From Burkholderiaceae bacterium (lineage in GTDB: Bacteria; Pseudomonadota; Gammaproteobacteria; Burkholderiales; Burkholderiaceae_E): DNA of 64,000 bases. The DNA is taken from assembly GCA_023954135.1 (NCBI GenBank), contig JAMLIN010000007.1, positions 98,959 to 162,958 on the forward strand, written 5' to 3'. Positions within the stretch are counted from its first letter, which is position 1; every line of letters begins with the position of its first letter. Below, in pieces: positions 8,948-18,104 of this stretch. The position numbers and the translations under genes are program-made. The notes under the pieces are model-generated. The model ran no database searches. It was not told where the DNA came from and worked only from the letters and a program-made list of their open reading frames with translations.

Positions 8948-10069
8948 ATGGCCCTGATCCTGAACGAACAACAGACCATGCTGCGCGACAGCGCGCATGC
9001 CTTCATCACCGGGAACGCGCCGGTCGCGCACCTGCGCCAGCTGCGCGATTCCCGCGACGAGACCGGCTACTCGAAGGCATTCTGGAAGCAATGCGCCGAC
9101 ATGGGCTTCTGCGGCGTGATGGTCCCCGAGGAGCACGGGGGGATGGAGCTCGGCAACGTCGAGGCCGGCATCATCATGGAAGCCATCGGCCATACGCTGG
9201 TACCCACGCCGATGCTGTCGTCCTCGATACTCGCCACCGTCGCCCTGCGCGAGGCGGGCTCCGACGCGCAGCAGGCGCAGTGGCTACCCCGGATCGCCAG
9301 CGGCGAGGCGGTGGTCGCGCTGGCGGTCGACGAGGCCACCCGCCACCGGCCCGATCACCTCGACACCCGGGTGCGCAAGGAGGGCGACAGGCTCCTTCTC
9401 GACGGCGACAAGCTCGCGGTCATCGACGGCCATATCGCCGATGCCCTGATCGTCGCGGCGCGCAACCTCGACGGAGACCCGGCGCTCTATCTCGTCGACC
9501 CGCGGGACGCCGGCGTGCGGATCGAGCGCACCATCATGGTCGATGCGCACAATGCCGCGCGCATCCGCTTCGAGCGGGTCCAGCTGCGATCCGACGCGCT
9601 GATGTCGGGCGGCAATGGCGCGCGGGCGCTGGGCTGCGCCCTCGATGCCGGCCGGGCGCTGCTCGCCGCCGAGATGCTCGGCATCGCCGACGAGGTCTTC
9701 GCCCGCACCACCGCCTACCTGTCCGAGCGCAAGCAGTTCGGGCAGCTCATCGGCGAGTTCCAGGCGCTGCAGCACCGCGCGGCGCACCTCTACTGCGAGA
9801 TCGAGTTCACCCGGGCGGCGGTCGCCCAAGCGCTGTCGAGCCTCGACGAAAACCCGGCCGGCGCCGCCGAGGACGTCTCGATCGCCAAGGCCCGGGCCGG
9901 CGCCACCGCCACCCTCGCGGTACAGGAGGCGGTGCAGATGCATGGCGGCATCGGCATGACCGACGAGCTCGACATCGGCCTGTTCATGAAGCGGGCGCGC
10001 GTCTGCCAGGAGCTCTTCGGGGACGACAACTTCCACATCGATCATGTGGGGGTGCTGCGCGGGTACTAG
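8948..10069 (+). CDS. Acyl-CoA dehydrogenase, second partner
   Basis: This 373-residue protein is an acyl-CoA dehydrogenase-family protein with the central LIGEFQALQHRAA and the helix QMHGGIGMTDELDIG. Where many family members end with a YEGTSEIQ-like segment, this one has KRARVCQELFGDDNFH, so it probably forms the active enzyme only with its upstream partner. A much longer frame starting at 7796 is a shadow of the first gene, and the ATG at 8948 is the natural start. The substrate is unknown. Confidence 0.9.
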   Translation: MALILNEQQTMLRDSAHAFITGNAPVAHLRQLRDSRDETGYSKAFWKQCADMGFCGVMVPEEHGGMELGNVEAGIIMEAIGHTLVPTPMLSSSILATVALREAGSDAQQAQWLPRIASGEAVVALAVDEATRHRPDHLDTRVRKEGDRLLLDGDKLAVIDGHIADALIVAARNLDGDPALYLVDPRDAGVRIERTIMVDAHNAARIRFERVQLRSDALMSGGNGARALGCALDAGRALLAAEMLGIADEVFARTTAYLSERKQFGQLIGEFQALQHRAAHLYCEIEFTRAAVAQALSSLDENPAGAAEDVSIAKARAGATATLAVQEAVQMHGGIGMTDELDIGLFMKRARVCQELFGDDNFHIDHVGVLRGY

Positions 10070-10105
10070 CGCAGGATTTCGTCCGTTCGTGGCGAAGGCG
10101 GCGGG

Positions 10106-10168
10106 GGCGTCGAGGATGTCCCGCTCGCAAGGGTCTCTGCGGGCGCCAGCGCCACCCTCGCAGTCTAG
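10106..10168 (+). pseudogene. Remnant of an acyl-CoA dehydrogenase C-terminal region
   Basis: Read in frame from 10106, this stretch gives GVEDVPLARVSAGASATLAV and then a stop. It closely resembles EDVSIAKARAGATATLAV from the intact dehydrogenase just upstream (near 9868-9921), and the DNA is also clearly similar. It looks like a scrap of a duplicated or lost acyl-CoA dehydrogenase gene. The stop codon lies on the stop codon of the sulfatase-fold gene on the other strand. Confidence 0.6.
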
Positions 10169-11802
10169 TCCGCCGGAGCCACCGGCGGCACGGTCTGCGT
10201 TCGCACCCCACCGAAGATGTCGCCGGAATAGAAACCGTCGAACTTGCGCGGCTTGCTCGAGAAGAACGTCTCGTCGATGTCCACGTCGAACCCCATCGCG
10301 TACCGGATCGACGGGGTGATGTGGAAGTGGCTGTAGAAGCCGGCACCGCCGGCCGCCACCGCCTGGGGCACGCCAGCCACGAGCAGCGGAACCAGGCCCT
10401 GTTCAGGCGGAATCTCGCCGGTGAAGGTGCAATGCGTCGCGTTCCTGACCGGATGGTCGAACAAGTTCTGGCCATGGTCGGAGGTGTAGACGAGCATCAC
10501 GCCGCGCTCCAGCAGGGTCGGCATCAACGCTTCCGCGAACCGGTCGACGTTCCATCGCACCAGGTTGTCGTAGGCATTGATGAACTCGGCCTTCCAGGCC
10601 CTCTCGTAGACCTGACCGTCGGGCGGCACGGGCTCGTACTCCAGGTCGCGGTACTTGCGCCGCGCCCATGGAAAATGAGCGCCCGACTTGACGACGAAGA
10701 CGAAGGCGAGCTCGTTCTCGTCCAGGAAGCGACGGATGACCGGAATCAGGGCGAAATCGCCCTGGTCGTCCTCGAGCTGATGCATATGCAGCCGATCGAT
10801 GAACTTCGTGTCGTACCGCGTCATGCCGTTGGTCAGCGCTTCCGCGCTCTGTGCCGTCGCATACATCGTCCGGTAGCCGGCCCGTTGCGCCCAGGCGAAG
10901 ATGTTCGGCTTGCCCAGCGTTCGTCGCCCCCTGATGTCGGGAAGCTCGTCGGGACGGACGTCGGCGTGCAGAACATAGTTGGACGCCATCGAGCAATTGA
11001 ACGAGGACAGTGCCGGGCCGAGGTCGAGGTAGCGATCCCTGATCGATCGCAGGAAGGGGGTGGTGTCGCGGCCATAGCCGCTGATCGACAGGTGCCCCCA
11101 GGCGATGCTCTCGTCGACGAGCAGCACGATCTGCCTGGCGAGCCTGCTGCGCGTCGGTGCGTCGACCACGACCTCGCGCTCGCGATAGATCGGACCGTTC
11201 ACCAGGGCGTTGGAAACCTTGGAGACCAGGCGATACGGCTCGACATACGTGTCGAACGCCCCTCCGGTACGAAGCTCCAGGAAGATGCCGGCCGCTGCCG
11301 CCAGCCCCATGCCGACGAGCGCCCCGAGAACCGCCGGGCGCGGGCGCGGGCGAACGGCGAAACGCATCACGAGCGCCACGGTCAGCGCCATCGCGAGCAG
11401 ACGCAAGGCCATGCCACCGCCGACGAAATGCTCGAAGAAGCTGCCGGCCTGGGCGCGATCGTGGATGGCGAGCGATATGGTTTCGGCGCTCGGCAGCGTA
11501 TCGGTGGTCTCGAGGACGACTCGATCGACCGAGACCCCCAGGAGGAAGAGCGCGACGAGAACCGCTCGCAACGATCGCGAAGCCCATCGCAGCGCCGCAT
11601 AGAAAGCGGCCGCCATGCAGACGTTCAACGCGATCAGCAGACCGGCGTGCGGGAAGCGTCCCTCCTCGACCAGCAATGCCAGGGTTCTCGCGAAATCGAC
11701 GCCGGCATACCAGCACAGGCCGAACAGCAGGACGACGAAGACGGCGATCCGTCCCGCGCCTGGCCACCATTGCTTCCGTGCAACCCGGCGCCCCCGCATC
11801 AT
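10165..11802 (-). CDS. Membrane sulfatase-fold phosphoethanolamine transferase-like protein
   Basis: This 545-residue protein has about five N-terminal membrane helices (residues ~15-200) and a C-terminal alkaline-phosphatase-superfamily domain. Recognisable segments are LLVDESIAWGHLSISGYGRDTTPFL, SGAHFPW, the metal-binding YTSDHGQNL and SHFHITPS. This is the architecture of EptA-type phosphoethanolamine transferases and related membrane sulfatase-fold enzymes acting on the periplasmic face. Its ATG overlaps the DgkA stop as ATGA. EptA-type reactions release diacylglycerol, which DgkA rephosphorylates, so the pairing favours a lipid-headgroup transferase over a sulfatase. Confidence 0.82.
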   Translation of the reverse strand: MMRGRRVARKQWWPGAGRIAVFVVLLFGLCWYAGVDFARTLALLVEEGRFPHAGLLIALNVCMAAAFYAALRWASRSLRAVLVALFLLGVSVDRVVLETTDTLPSAETISLAIHDRAQAGSFFEHFVGGGMALRLLAMALTVALVMRFAVRPRPRPAVLGALVGMGLAAAAGIFLELRTGGAFDTYVEPYRLVSKVSNALVNGPIYREREVVVDAPTRSRLARQIVLLVDESIAWGHLSISGYGRDTTPFLRSIRDRYLDLGPALSSFNCSMASNYVLHADVRPDELPDIRGRRTLGKPNIFAWAQRAGYRTMYATAQSAEALTNGMTRYDTKFIDRLHMHQLEDDQGDFALIPVIRRFLDENELAFVFVVKSGAHFPWARRKYRDLEYEPVPPDGQVYERAWKAEFINAYDNLVRWNVDRFAEALMPTLLERGVMLVYTSDHGQNLFDHPVRNATHCTFTGEIPPEQGLVPLLVAGVPQAVAAGGAGFYSHFHITPSIRYAMGFDVDIDETFFSSKPRKFDGFYSGDIFGGVRTQTVPPVAPAD

Positions 11803-12176
11803 CCGCCTCCCGGCGGGGGCATCATGCCGAAGTAGTCGACCAGGAACACGATCCCGGCGCCGGCGGTCACCATGACGGTCAGGAACACACCGGCCGCGGC
11901 CACATCCTTGATCGCCTTGATGTCGGGATGATATTCGGCCGTGACGTGATCGCACATGATCTCGATCGCGGTATTGAGCGCCTCGACCACCAGCAGAACG
12001 ATCGACAGCGCGAGGAAGGCGAAGGAATAGGGACCCGGGGCATGGATGGCGCAAGCCAGCGCGAAGAGAGCGAGCAGGGCTTCCCGGCGGGCCGCATTCT
12101 CGCGTAGCAGGACCGGGAACCCTGCCAGAGCGTTCCTGGTCGCGTATACGAGATTGCCGTTCTTCTTGCCGTCCAT
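11799..12176 (-). CDS. dgkA: Diacylglycerol kinase DgkA
   Basis: This 125-residue membrane protein has three predicted membrane helices and the DgkA signature region VEALNTAIEIMCDHVT. The conserved Glu and Asn residues there bind metal and ATP in the trimeric enzyme. It phosphorylates diacylglycerol to phosphatidic acid in the inner membrane. The longer frame to 12431 runs into non-coding sequence, and the ATG at 12176 gives the normal length. It is translationally coupled to the downstream sulfatase-fold gene by a 4-base overlap. Confidence 0.93.
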   Translation of the reverse strand: MDGKKNGNLVYATRNALAGFPVLLRENAARREALLALFALACAIHAPGPYSFAFLALSIVLLVVEALNTAIEIMCDHVTAEYHPDIKAIKDVAAAGVFLTVMVTAGAGIVFLVDYFGMMPPPGGG

Positions 12177-12321
12177 CGGATCCCTACGCCGGTCAACAGA
12201 CCCGCAGGCGGGCCGCGCGGCGCCCGGGCGAGTACTGCGCGAGGATAACCGCGCCAGGCCCGCGCAGGGAGTGACATTGGTCACCGCCCCCCGAACGATG
12301 CGCTTCCCGAGGAGCGCCGAG

Positions 12322-13683
12322 CTAGCGCGCCCGGATTTCCCGCAGGCGGCGCGACCACCAGAACGGCGCGATCGCGCCGGCGATGCAGACGGCCGACAGC
12401 GCGAAGCCTGTGCCATAGCCCCCGGTGGCATCGTGCAGCCGCCCCGAGGCCCAGGCGCCGATGGCCGAGCCGATCGACATGACGGCGAAGATGACGCCGT
12501 AGATGGTGCCGGCGCTCGGGCCGGCGAAGATACGGTTGGTCAGGGTCGAGACGACCGGGCCGCGGGCGCCCTGGGCGAGCCCGAAGAGGAGCACGAATCC
12601 GCCGAGCCAGAGCGCCGAGGGGCCGAGCAGCAGCATCGCGAGACAGCCGGTGCCGGCGAGCGTGAGCACGAAGCTCAACGTGGCGGCGAAGCGAAAGCCC
12701 ACCTTGTCGCAGAGCCAGCCGGCGGTGAGGATCCCGCCCATCGACAGGCTGCCGGCAAGGCCGAAGAGGCTGGCGGCGACGAGCGGGGAATAGCCGGTGT
12801 CGACGAGGTAGGCGACCACCTGCGGGATGACGAGGTACATGCCCAGCGCGGTCATGTGGAAGGTGGCGGCCAGGTCCCAGAAGGCGGGGGTGCGCAACGC
12901 GCCGGCGAAGCTCGAGACGGCCGGCGTCGCGGTGACCGCCCTGGCGGCACCCACGGCGGAGCCACGGTCACCGGTCACCGCGGCGGCATCCGTATCCCTG
13001 CCGGCACCCCTGCCCCGGCTCGCCTCGACGCGGGCGATCGCTTCGGCGGCGCGAGCCCGGGCGACCTCCGCCGAACCGGCGGCGATCCGCCGCCACGGCA
13101 GGAGGCACAGGCCGAGGCCGACGACGAGCAGGCCGGTGCCGAGTGCCTGGTAGGCGCCGCGCCAGCCGAGCCGTTCGATCAGGAATTGCGACAGGGGCAC
13201 CAGCAGCAGGATGCCGGTGCCGAAACCGGCGTAGGCGAAGGCGACCGCCCGCCCGAGGCCGGCATGGAACCAGCGTCCGATCATGACCGAGGCCGGCACC
13301 ATGCCGATCAGCGAGGCGCCGATGCCGACGGTAAGACCATTGGCCAGGACGAAGTGCCAGCGCGCCTGCGCCCAGGCGGCGGCCAGGGTGCCGAGCCCGA
13401 CGCAGGCCATGCCCGTCAGGTAGCAGAAGCGCGGACCGAAGCGGTCGAAGGCCATGCCCGAGAACGGCGCGGCGAGCCCGGCGACGACCAGGTAGATCGA
13501 GTACACCGAGGTCACGTCGCTGCGGGCGAAGCCGAACTCGGCCTCGATCGGCAGCAGGAACACCGCCCAGGTTTCGGCGATGCCGCGGCCGATGAAGTTG
13601 CACCCGAAGGCGAGCGCAAGGACGATCAGGACGACCGGGGGCACCGGGCCGGCGCCCCCGCCGCCTGGAGAGCCAGGGCTCAT
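12322..13683 (-). CDS. MFS transporter
   Basis: This 453-residue protein has twelve predicted membrane helices and the layout of the monocarboxylate/oxalate-formate antiporter-like MFS branch: [20 protein letters not shown] at the start and a central loop at about residues 195-245. The helix 2-3 segment AFDRFGPRF matches the MFS loop motif. It overlaps the glgA stop by four bases (ATGA), so it is translated with the glycogen genes. The cargo is unknown; an organic acid is the family default. Confidence 0.88.
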   Translation of the reverse strand: MSPGSPGGGGAGPVPPVVLIVLALAFGCNFIGRGIAETWAVFLLPIEAEFGFARSDVTSVYSIYLVVAGLAAPFSGMAFDRFGPRFCYLTGMACVGLGTLAAAWAQARWHFVLANGLTVGIGASLIGMVPASVMIGRWFHAGLGRAVAFAYAGFGTGILLLVPLSQFLIERLGWRGAYQALGTGLLVVGLGLCLLPWRRIAAGSAEVARARAAEAIARVEASRGRGAGRDTDAAAVTGDRGSAVGAARAVTATPAVSSFAGALRTPAFWDLAATFHMTALGMYLVIPQVVAYLVDTGYSPLVAASLFGLAGSLSMGGILTAGWLCDKVGFRFAATLSFVLTLAGTGCLAMLLLGPSALWLGGFVLLFGLAQGARGPVVSTLTNRIFAGPSAGTIYGVIFAVMSIGSAIGAWASGRLHDATGGYGTGFALSAVCIAGAIAPFWWSRRLREIRAR

Positions 13684-15131
13684 TGCGCCATCAGCCCCCG
13701 ATAGAGCGAGAGGTACTTCTTGGCCGCGGTGCCCCAGGAGTAGTCCCGCGCCATGGCTCGCTGCATCAGCGAGCGCCAGAGGTCGCGGTCGGCCCAGGCA
13801 TCGGCAGCGCGCCCGATGGCGGCGCCGAGCGCATCGGCGCTCGCCTCGTCGAAGACGAAGCCGGTCGCGGCGTCGGCCTGGAGATTCTCGTGGCTGGCGT
13901 CGGCGACCGTGTCGGCGAGGCCGCCGACGCGCCGCACCAGCGGCAGGGTGCCGTAGCGCAGGCCGTAGAGCTGGGTTAGCCCGCAGGGCTCGAAGCGCGA
14001 CGGCACGAGGATCAGGTCGCCGCCCGCGATCAGGCGGTGGGCGAGCGCCTCGTCGTAGCCGACGTGGACCGCGACCCGCCCCGGGTTGAGCCGGCCGGCC
14101 ACCACGAAAGCTTCCTGGATCGCCGGATCGCCTTCGCCGAGGACCGCGAGCTGCATGCCGCGCCCGAGCAGCTGCGCAAGCGCCGCGAGCACGAGGTCCA
14201 TGCCCTTCTGGTCGGTGAGCCGGCTCACGATGACCGCCAGCGGCGCGTCCGGCGCGGCGTCCAGGCCGAGGCTCGCGCGCACCGCCGCCTTGCAGGCCGC
14301 CTTGCCGTCGAGGCTGCGGGCCGAGAAGAGCTTGTCGCTGTAGCGATCGGTGGTCGGATCCCAGAGCTTGTAGTCGACGCCGTTCAGGATGCCGGTGAGC
14401 GCGTTGCGCCGGGCGCCGATCACGCCTTCGTAGCCACAGCCGAACTCCGGAGTGCAGATCTCCTGAGCGTAGCGCGGGCTGACGGTGGTGATCCGGTCGG
14501 CGAAGACCAGCCCGGCCTTCATGAAGCTGCCGCGACCGTGGAACTCGAGCCCTTCATGGGTGAACAGCCGCCGCGGCAGGCCGAGCTCGGCATGGGCGTC
14601 GAGACCGAAGTCGCCGCTGTAGGCCAGGTTGTGGATGGTGTAGACGCTGCGCACCGGATGCGCCGGATGGCTGGCGAGCCAGGCGAGCGAGAGCGCCGCA
14701 TGCCAGTCGTGGGCATGGAGGATGTCGGGCGTCCAGAACGGATCGAATTCGCCGAAGGCGAGGTGCGCCGCCACCCACCCGAGCAGCGCGAAACGCTGCA
14801 GGTTGTCCGGCCAGGGCTGGCCGTCGGGCCCGACATAGGGGTTGCCATCGCGCGCATAGAGCCAGGGCGCGTCGATCACGTAGGCCTGCACCCCGGTCTC
14901 GGGCATGCGGCCGTGGCGGATCACGATGCTGGCCGCCCCGAAGGCCGGGCCGAACTCGGCGATCTTCTTCTGGGCGCGCACGCCGTCGCGGATCGCGGGC
15001 AGGCCGGGCAGGAGCAGGCGGGCATCGAGCCCGCGCTCGGCCAGCACCGGCGGCAGGGCGGCGACCACGTCGCCGAGCCCGCCGGTCTTGACCAGCGGGA
15101 AGACTTCGGCGGCCACATGGAGGATCTTCAC
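13680..15131 (-). CDS. glgA: Glycogen synthase (ADP-glucose)
   Basis: This 483-residue GT5 glycosyltransferase has the N-terminal [11 protein letters not shown]-glucose-binding motif (residues ~16-23), the acceptor-region [22 protein letters not shown] and the C-terminal [18 protein letters not shown] with the catalytic Glu. It extends alpha-1,4-glucan chains from ADP-glucose. Its start overlaps the glgC stop by four bases, and its stop overlaps the transporter start in the same way. Length and motifs are those of a full, active enzyme. Confidence 0.96.
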   Translation of the reverse strand: MKILHVAAEVFPLVKTGGLGDVVAALPPVLAERGLDARLLLPGLPAIRDGVRAQKKIAEFGPAFGAASIVIRHGRMPETGVQAYVIDAPWLYARDGNPYVGPDGQPWPDNLQRFALLGWVAAHLAFGEFDPFWTPDILHAHDWHAALSLAWLASHPAHPVRSVYTIHNLAYSGDFGLDAHAELGLPRRLFTHEGLEFHGRGSFMKAGLVFADRITTVSPRYAQEICTPEFGCGYEGVIGARRNALTGILNGVDYKLWDPTTDRYSDKLFSARSLDGKAACKAAVRASLGLDAAPDAPLAVIVSRLTDQKGMDLVLAALAQLLGRGMQLAVLGEGDPAIQEAFVVAGRLNPGRVAVHVGYDEALAHRLIAGGDLILVPSRFEPCGLTQLYGLRYGTLPLVRRVGGLADTVADASHENLQADAATGFVFDEASADALGAAIGRAADAWADRDLWRSLMQRAMARDYSWGTAAKKYLSLYRGLMAQ

Positions 15132-16426
15132 GCGGCCATCTCGTCGAGCATCTTGCGGGTGATCAGGGTGATCCCTCCCGGGCTCCGGTAGAAGCGGCTG
15201 GCGTCGAGCTCCGGGTCATCGCCGACCACGAGGCCGTCGGGGATCACGCAGCCGTGGTCGACCACGCAGCGGTTCAGGCGAGCGCCCCGGCCGACCTCGA
15301 CCGCCGGCAGCAGCACCGATTCGGTGACCTGCGAATACGAGTGCACCCGGCACTTGGAGAAGAGCAGCGAGCGATCGAGGCGGCCGGAGATGATGCAGCC
15401 GCCCGAGACGGTGGATTCGATCGCGATGCCGACCCGGTCGCCGGTGTTGTGGACGAACTTCGCCGGCGGCAGCTGTTCCTGGTAGGTCCAGACGGGCCAG
15501 GTGGTGTCGTAGAGATTGAGCTCGGGCACGGTGGCGGTGAGGTCGATGTTGGCCGACCAGTAGGCATCCACCGTGCCGACGTCGCGCCAGTAGGGCTGCT
15601 GCTCGGGGCCGTCGCGCACGCAGCTCATGCTGAACGGATGCGCGAGCGCATGGCCTTCGCGCACGACCATCGGAATGATGTCGCGGCCGAAGTCGTGCGA
15701 GGAGCCGGGATCGAGGACATCGCGGGCGAGCAGGTCGTAGAGATACCCGGCGCTGAAGATGTAGATGCCCATCGAGGCGAGGGCGACATCCGGGCGGCCG
15801 GGCATGGCCGGCGGATCGGCCGGCTTCTCGATGAACTCGACCACCCGGCGCGAGCCGTCGATGTGCATCACCCCGAAGCCGGTGGCCTCGGCGCGGGGCA
15901 CCTCGATGCAGCCGACGGTGCAGTCGGCCCGGCTGTTGACGTGGTCGGCGAGCATCCGGGCGTAGTCCATCTTGTAGACATGATCGCCGGCGAGCACCAC
16001 GATGTGGTCGGGATCGTTGGCGCGGACGATGTCGAGGTTCTGGTAGACGGCATCGGATGTGCCGCGGTACCAGGAGGTCTCGTCGATGCGCTGCTGCGCC
16101 GGCAGCAGGTCGATGAACTCGCCCATCTCGGGCTTGAGGAAGGACCAGCCGCGCTGCAGGTGGCGCAGCAGGCTGTGCGACTTGTACTGGGTCAGGATGC
16201 CGATCTTGCGCAGACCCGAGTTCATGCAGTTCGAGAGCGCGAAGTCGACGATCCGGAACTTGCCGCCGAAGTACACGGCCGGCTTGCAGCGACTGTCGGT
16301 GAGATGCATCAGGCGGCTGCCACGCCCGCCGGCAAGCAGCAATACCATCGCGCGCCGTGGCAGGCGACGTTCGGAATGGTCGACGTTCATGCGAAGGATC
16401 CCGCTGTTGTGCCGCGCCGCCTCCAT
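15128..16426 (-). CDS. glgC: Glucose-1-phosphate adenylyltransferase
   Basis: This protein makes ADP-glucose for glycogen synthesis. It has the nucleotide loop [12 protein letters not shown], the catalytic [13 protein letters not shown], glucose-phosphate contacts around [11 protein letters not shown] and a C-terminal left-handed beta-helix region ([11 protein letters not shown]). The frame gives 432 residues from 16426. An internal ATG at 16390 would give 420 residues and matches the usual N-terminal length before AGGRG, so the start is uncertain. It leads the glgC-glgA-MFS operon. No branching enzyme or phosphorylase gene is in the window. Confidence 0.95.
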   Translation of the reverse strand: MEAARHNSGILRMNVDHSERRLPRRAMVLLLAGGRGSRLMHLTDSRCKPAVYFGGKFRIVDFALSNCMNSGLRKIGILTQYKSHSLLRHLQRGWSFLKPEMGEFIDLLPAQQRIDETSWYRGTSDAVYQNLDIVRANDPDHIVVLAGDHVYKMDYARMLADHVNSRADCTVGCIEVPRAEATGFGVMHIDGSRRVVEFIEKPADPPAMPGRPDVALASMGIYIFSAGYLYDLLARDVLDPGSSHDFGRDIIPMVVREGHALAHPFSMSCVRDGPEQQPYWRDVGTVDAYWSANIDLTATVPELNLYDTTWPVWTYQEQLPPAKFVHNTGDRVGIAIESTVSGGCIISGRLDRSLLFSKCRVHSYSQVTESVLLPAVEVGRGARLNRCVVDHGCVIPDGLVVGDDPELDASRFYRSPGGITLITRKMLDEMAA

Positions 16427-16576
16427 CCACCCGGCCCGGTCCCTTGCAGCGATTATGCTTCAACGCCCGGCGCCGCGAGCGATCGGCTCGACTTGCCGCT
16501 CGCCGCCCGCGCGGCCAGACTTGGGCCGCAATGGCCATGCCCGGGCCGCCCGGAGCCCGATCGACCTGGAGACCCG

Positions 16577-17254
16577 ATGAGACTGCGCGAACCCCGAGTA
16601 CTGGTGGCGGTGGTGGCCGCCGGCGCCCTGCTGGCCCTGGCGGGCAAGTATGCCGGGATCGCCTGGCTGGTCTGGGTGTTCAAGCCGCTCACCACCGCGG
16701 TGCTGTGCTGGGTGGCCTGGCGGCGCGGCCTGGGCGGCGACCGCCATGCCCGGCTGGTCACCGCCGGCCTGCTGCTGTCGCTCGCCGGCGACACGCTGCT
16801 GATCGAGCCGTCGATGTTCACAGCCGGCCTGGTCGCCTTCCTGCTCGCCCATCTCTGCTACACCGCCGCCTTCGCGACCGGGATCGGCTTCTTCCCCCGC
16901 CGGGAGCCCTTCGCCGCGGCCGCCGTGATCGCCGGGGCGGTCCTGCTTGTGCTCTGGCCGGCGCTACCCGCCGCGCTGCGCCTGCCGGTGCTCGCCTATG
17001 TGGCGGCCATCGGCCTGATGGTCGGCCAGGCCCATGCCCGCGCCGCGATCGCGCCGCTGCGCGAGAACCGCCGGGCGGCGGCCGGCGCCACCCTCTTCAT
17101 GCTCTCGGACGCGCTGCTCGCGATCGACCGCTTCCACACCCCCTTCTTCCTCGCGCCGGTGCTGGTGCTCGGCACCTACTGGGCAGCGCAGACCCTGATC
17201 ACCCTGTCGATCCCGGACGCGGAGCTCGATCCGGAACCCCTGCGCATCCGCTGA
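16577..17254 (+). CDS. YhhN/TMEM86-family membrane protein (lysoplasmalogenase-like)
   Basis: This 225-residue protein has about eight membrane helices. The conserved segments KPLTTAVLCWVAW, LLLSLAGDTLL and LFMLSDALLAIDRF place it in the YhhN family. Eukaryotic relatives hydrolyse the vinyl ether bond of lysoplasmalogens, and the conserved Asp residues in the GD and SD motifs are the likely catalytic groups. It is divergent from glgC with 150 bases between. The bacterial substrate is uncertain. Confidence 0.85.
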   Translation: MRLREPRVLVAVVAAGALLALAGKYAGIAWLVWVFKPLTTAVLCWVAWRRGLGGDRHARLVTAGLLLSLAGDTLLIEPSMFTAGLVAFLLAHLCYTAAFATGIGFFPRREPFAAAAVIAGAVLLVLWPALPAALRLPVLAYVAAIGLMVGQAHARAAIAPLRENRRAAAGATLFMLSDALLAIDRFHTPFFLAPVLVLGTYWAAQTLITLSIPDAELDPEPLRIR

Positions 17255-17315
17255 CACGTTCCGCATTCGAGCGCATGGCCGCGTCCGGGCGCAGGCACCG
17301 GTATCATCGGCGGCC

Positions 17316-18056
17316 ATGTCCGCCACCGCACTGATCGAAGCCGCCCGCCGCCTTTCGTCGAAGGTCGACGCGATGCGCTTCGCCCCACCCGTCGCCTTCG
17401 TCTACAACCCGCTCGAGTACGCCTTCGCGCCGCACGAGCTCTACCTGCGCCGCTATGGCGACGGCCGCCGCCGGGTCGTCTTCGTCGGGATGAACCCGGG
17501 GCCCTTCGGCATGATGCAGACGGGCGTGCCCTTCGGCGAGATCGCCATGGTGCGCGACTGGATGGGCATCGACGCGCCGGTCCGCCAGCCGGCCGCCATG
17601 CATCCCAAGCGGCCGATCGAGGGCTTCGCCTGCACCCGATCGGAGGTCAGCGGCAAGCGGCTGTGGGGCTGGGCCGCGCAGCGCTTCGGCAGCGCACAGG
17701 CGTTCTTTTCCGAGTGCTTCGTGCTGAACTACTGCCCGCTGGTCTTTCTCGAGACGAGCGGGCGCAACCTCACGCCCGACAAGCTGCCCCGGGCCGAGCT
17801 CGCGCCGCTGCAGCAGGCCTGCGACGAGCACCTGCGCAGCGCGCTCGCCGAGCTGTCGCCGGACTGGGCGATCGGCATCGGCGCCTATGCCCGCCAGCGG
17901 ATCGCGGCAGCCCTCGGGCGGCGCCCCGACGACGGGGCCCTGCCCCGCATCGCGACAGTGCTGCACCCGAGCCCGGCCAGTCCGATCGCCAACCGCGGCT
18001 GGGCCGAGGCCGCCGAGCACCAGCTGGCCGAGCTCGGGGTGTTCGAGGCGACCTGA
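17316..18056 (+). CDS. SMUG1-like uracil-DNA glycosylase
   Basis: This 246-residue protein carries the SMUG1-type active-site segment FVGMNPGPFGMMQTGVPFG, where Asn replaces the catalytic Asp of family-1 enzymes, and the minor-groove loop HPSPASP near the C-terminus. SMUG1 enzymes remove uracil and oxidised pyrimidines from DNA. They are common in animals and sporadic in bacteria. It stands alone, 61 bases after the YhhN gene, and converges on the M48 peptidase gene. Confidence 0.88.
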   Translation: MSATALIEAARRLSSKVDAMRFAPPVAFVYNPLEYAFAPHELYLRRYGDGRRRVVFVGMNPGPFGMMQTGVPFGEIAMVRDWMGIDAPVRQPAAMHPKRPIEGFACTRSEVSGKRLWGWAAQRFGSAQAFFSECFVLNYCPLVFLETSGRNLTPDKLPRAELAPLQQACDEHLRSALAELSPDWAIGIGAYARQRIAAALGRRPDDGALPRIATVLHPSPASPIANRGWAEAAEHQLAELGVFEAT

Positions 18057-18104
18057 CGGCCCCCGGGGGGTTCACGGACGCCGACCTGCGTCGGGGCTCC
18101 GACG

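Noticed and set aside
8569..11835. 1,088-residue plus-strand frame
   Set aside because: It runs antisense through the sulfatase-fold gene and out of frame through two dehydrogenases, with low-complexity composition and no domain.
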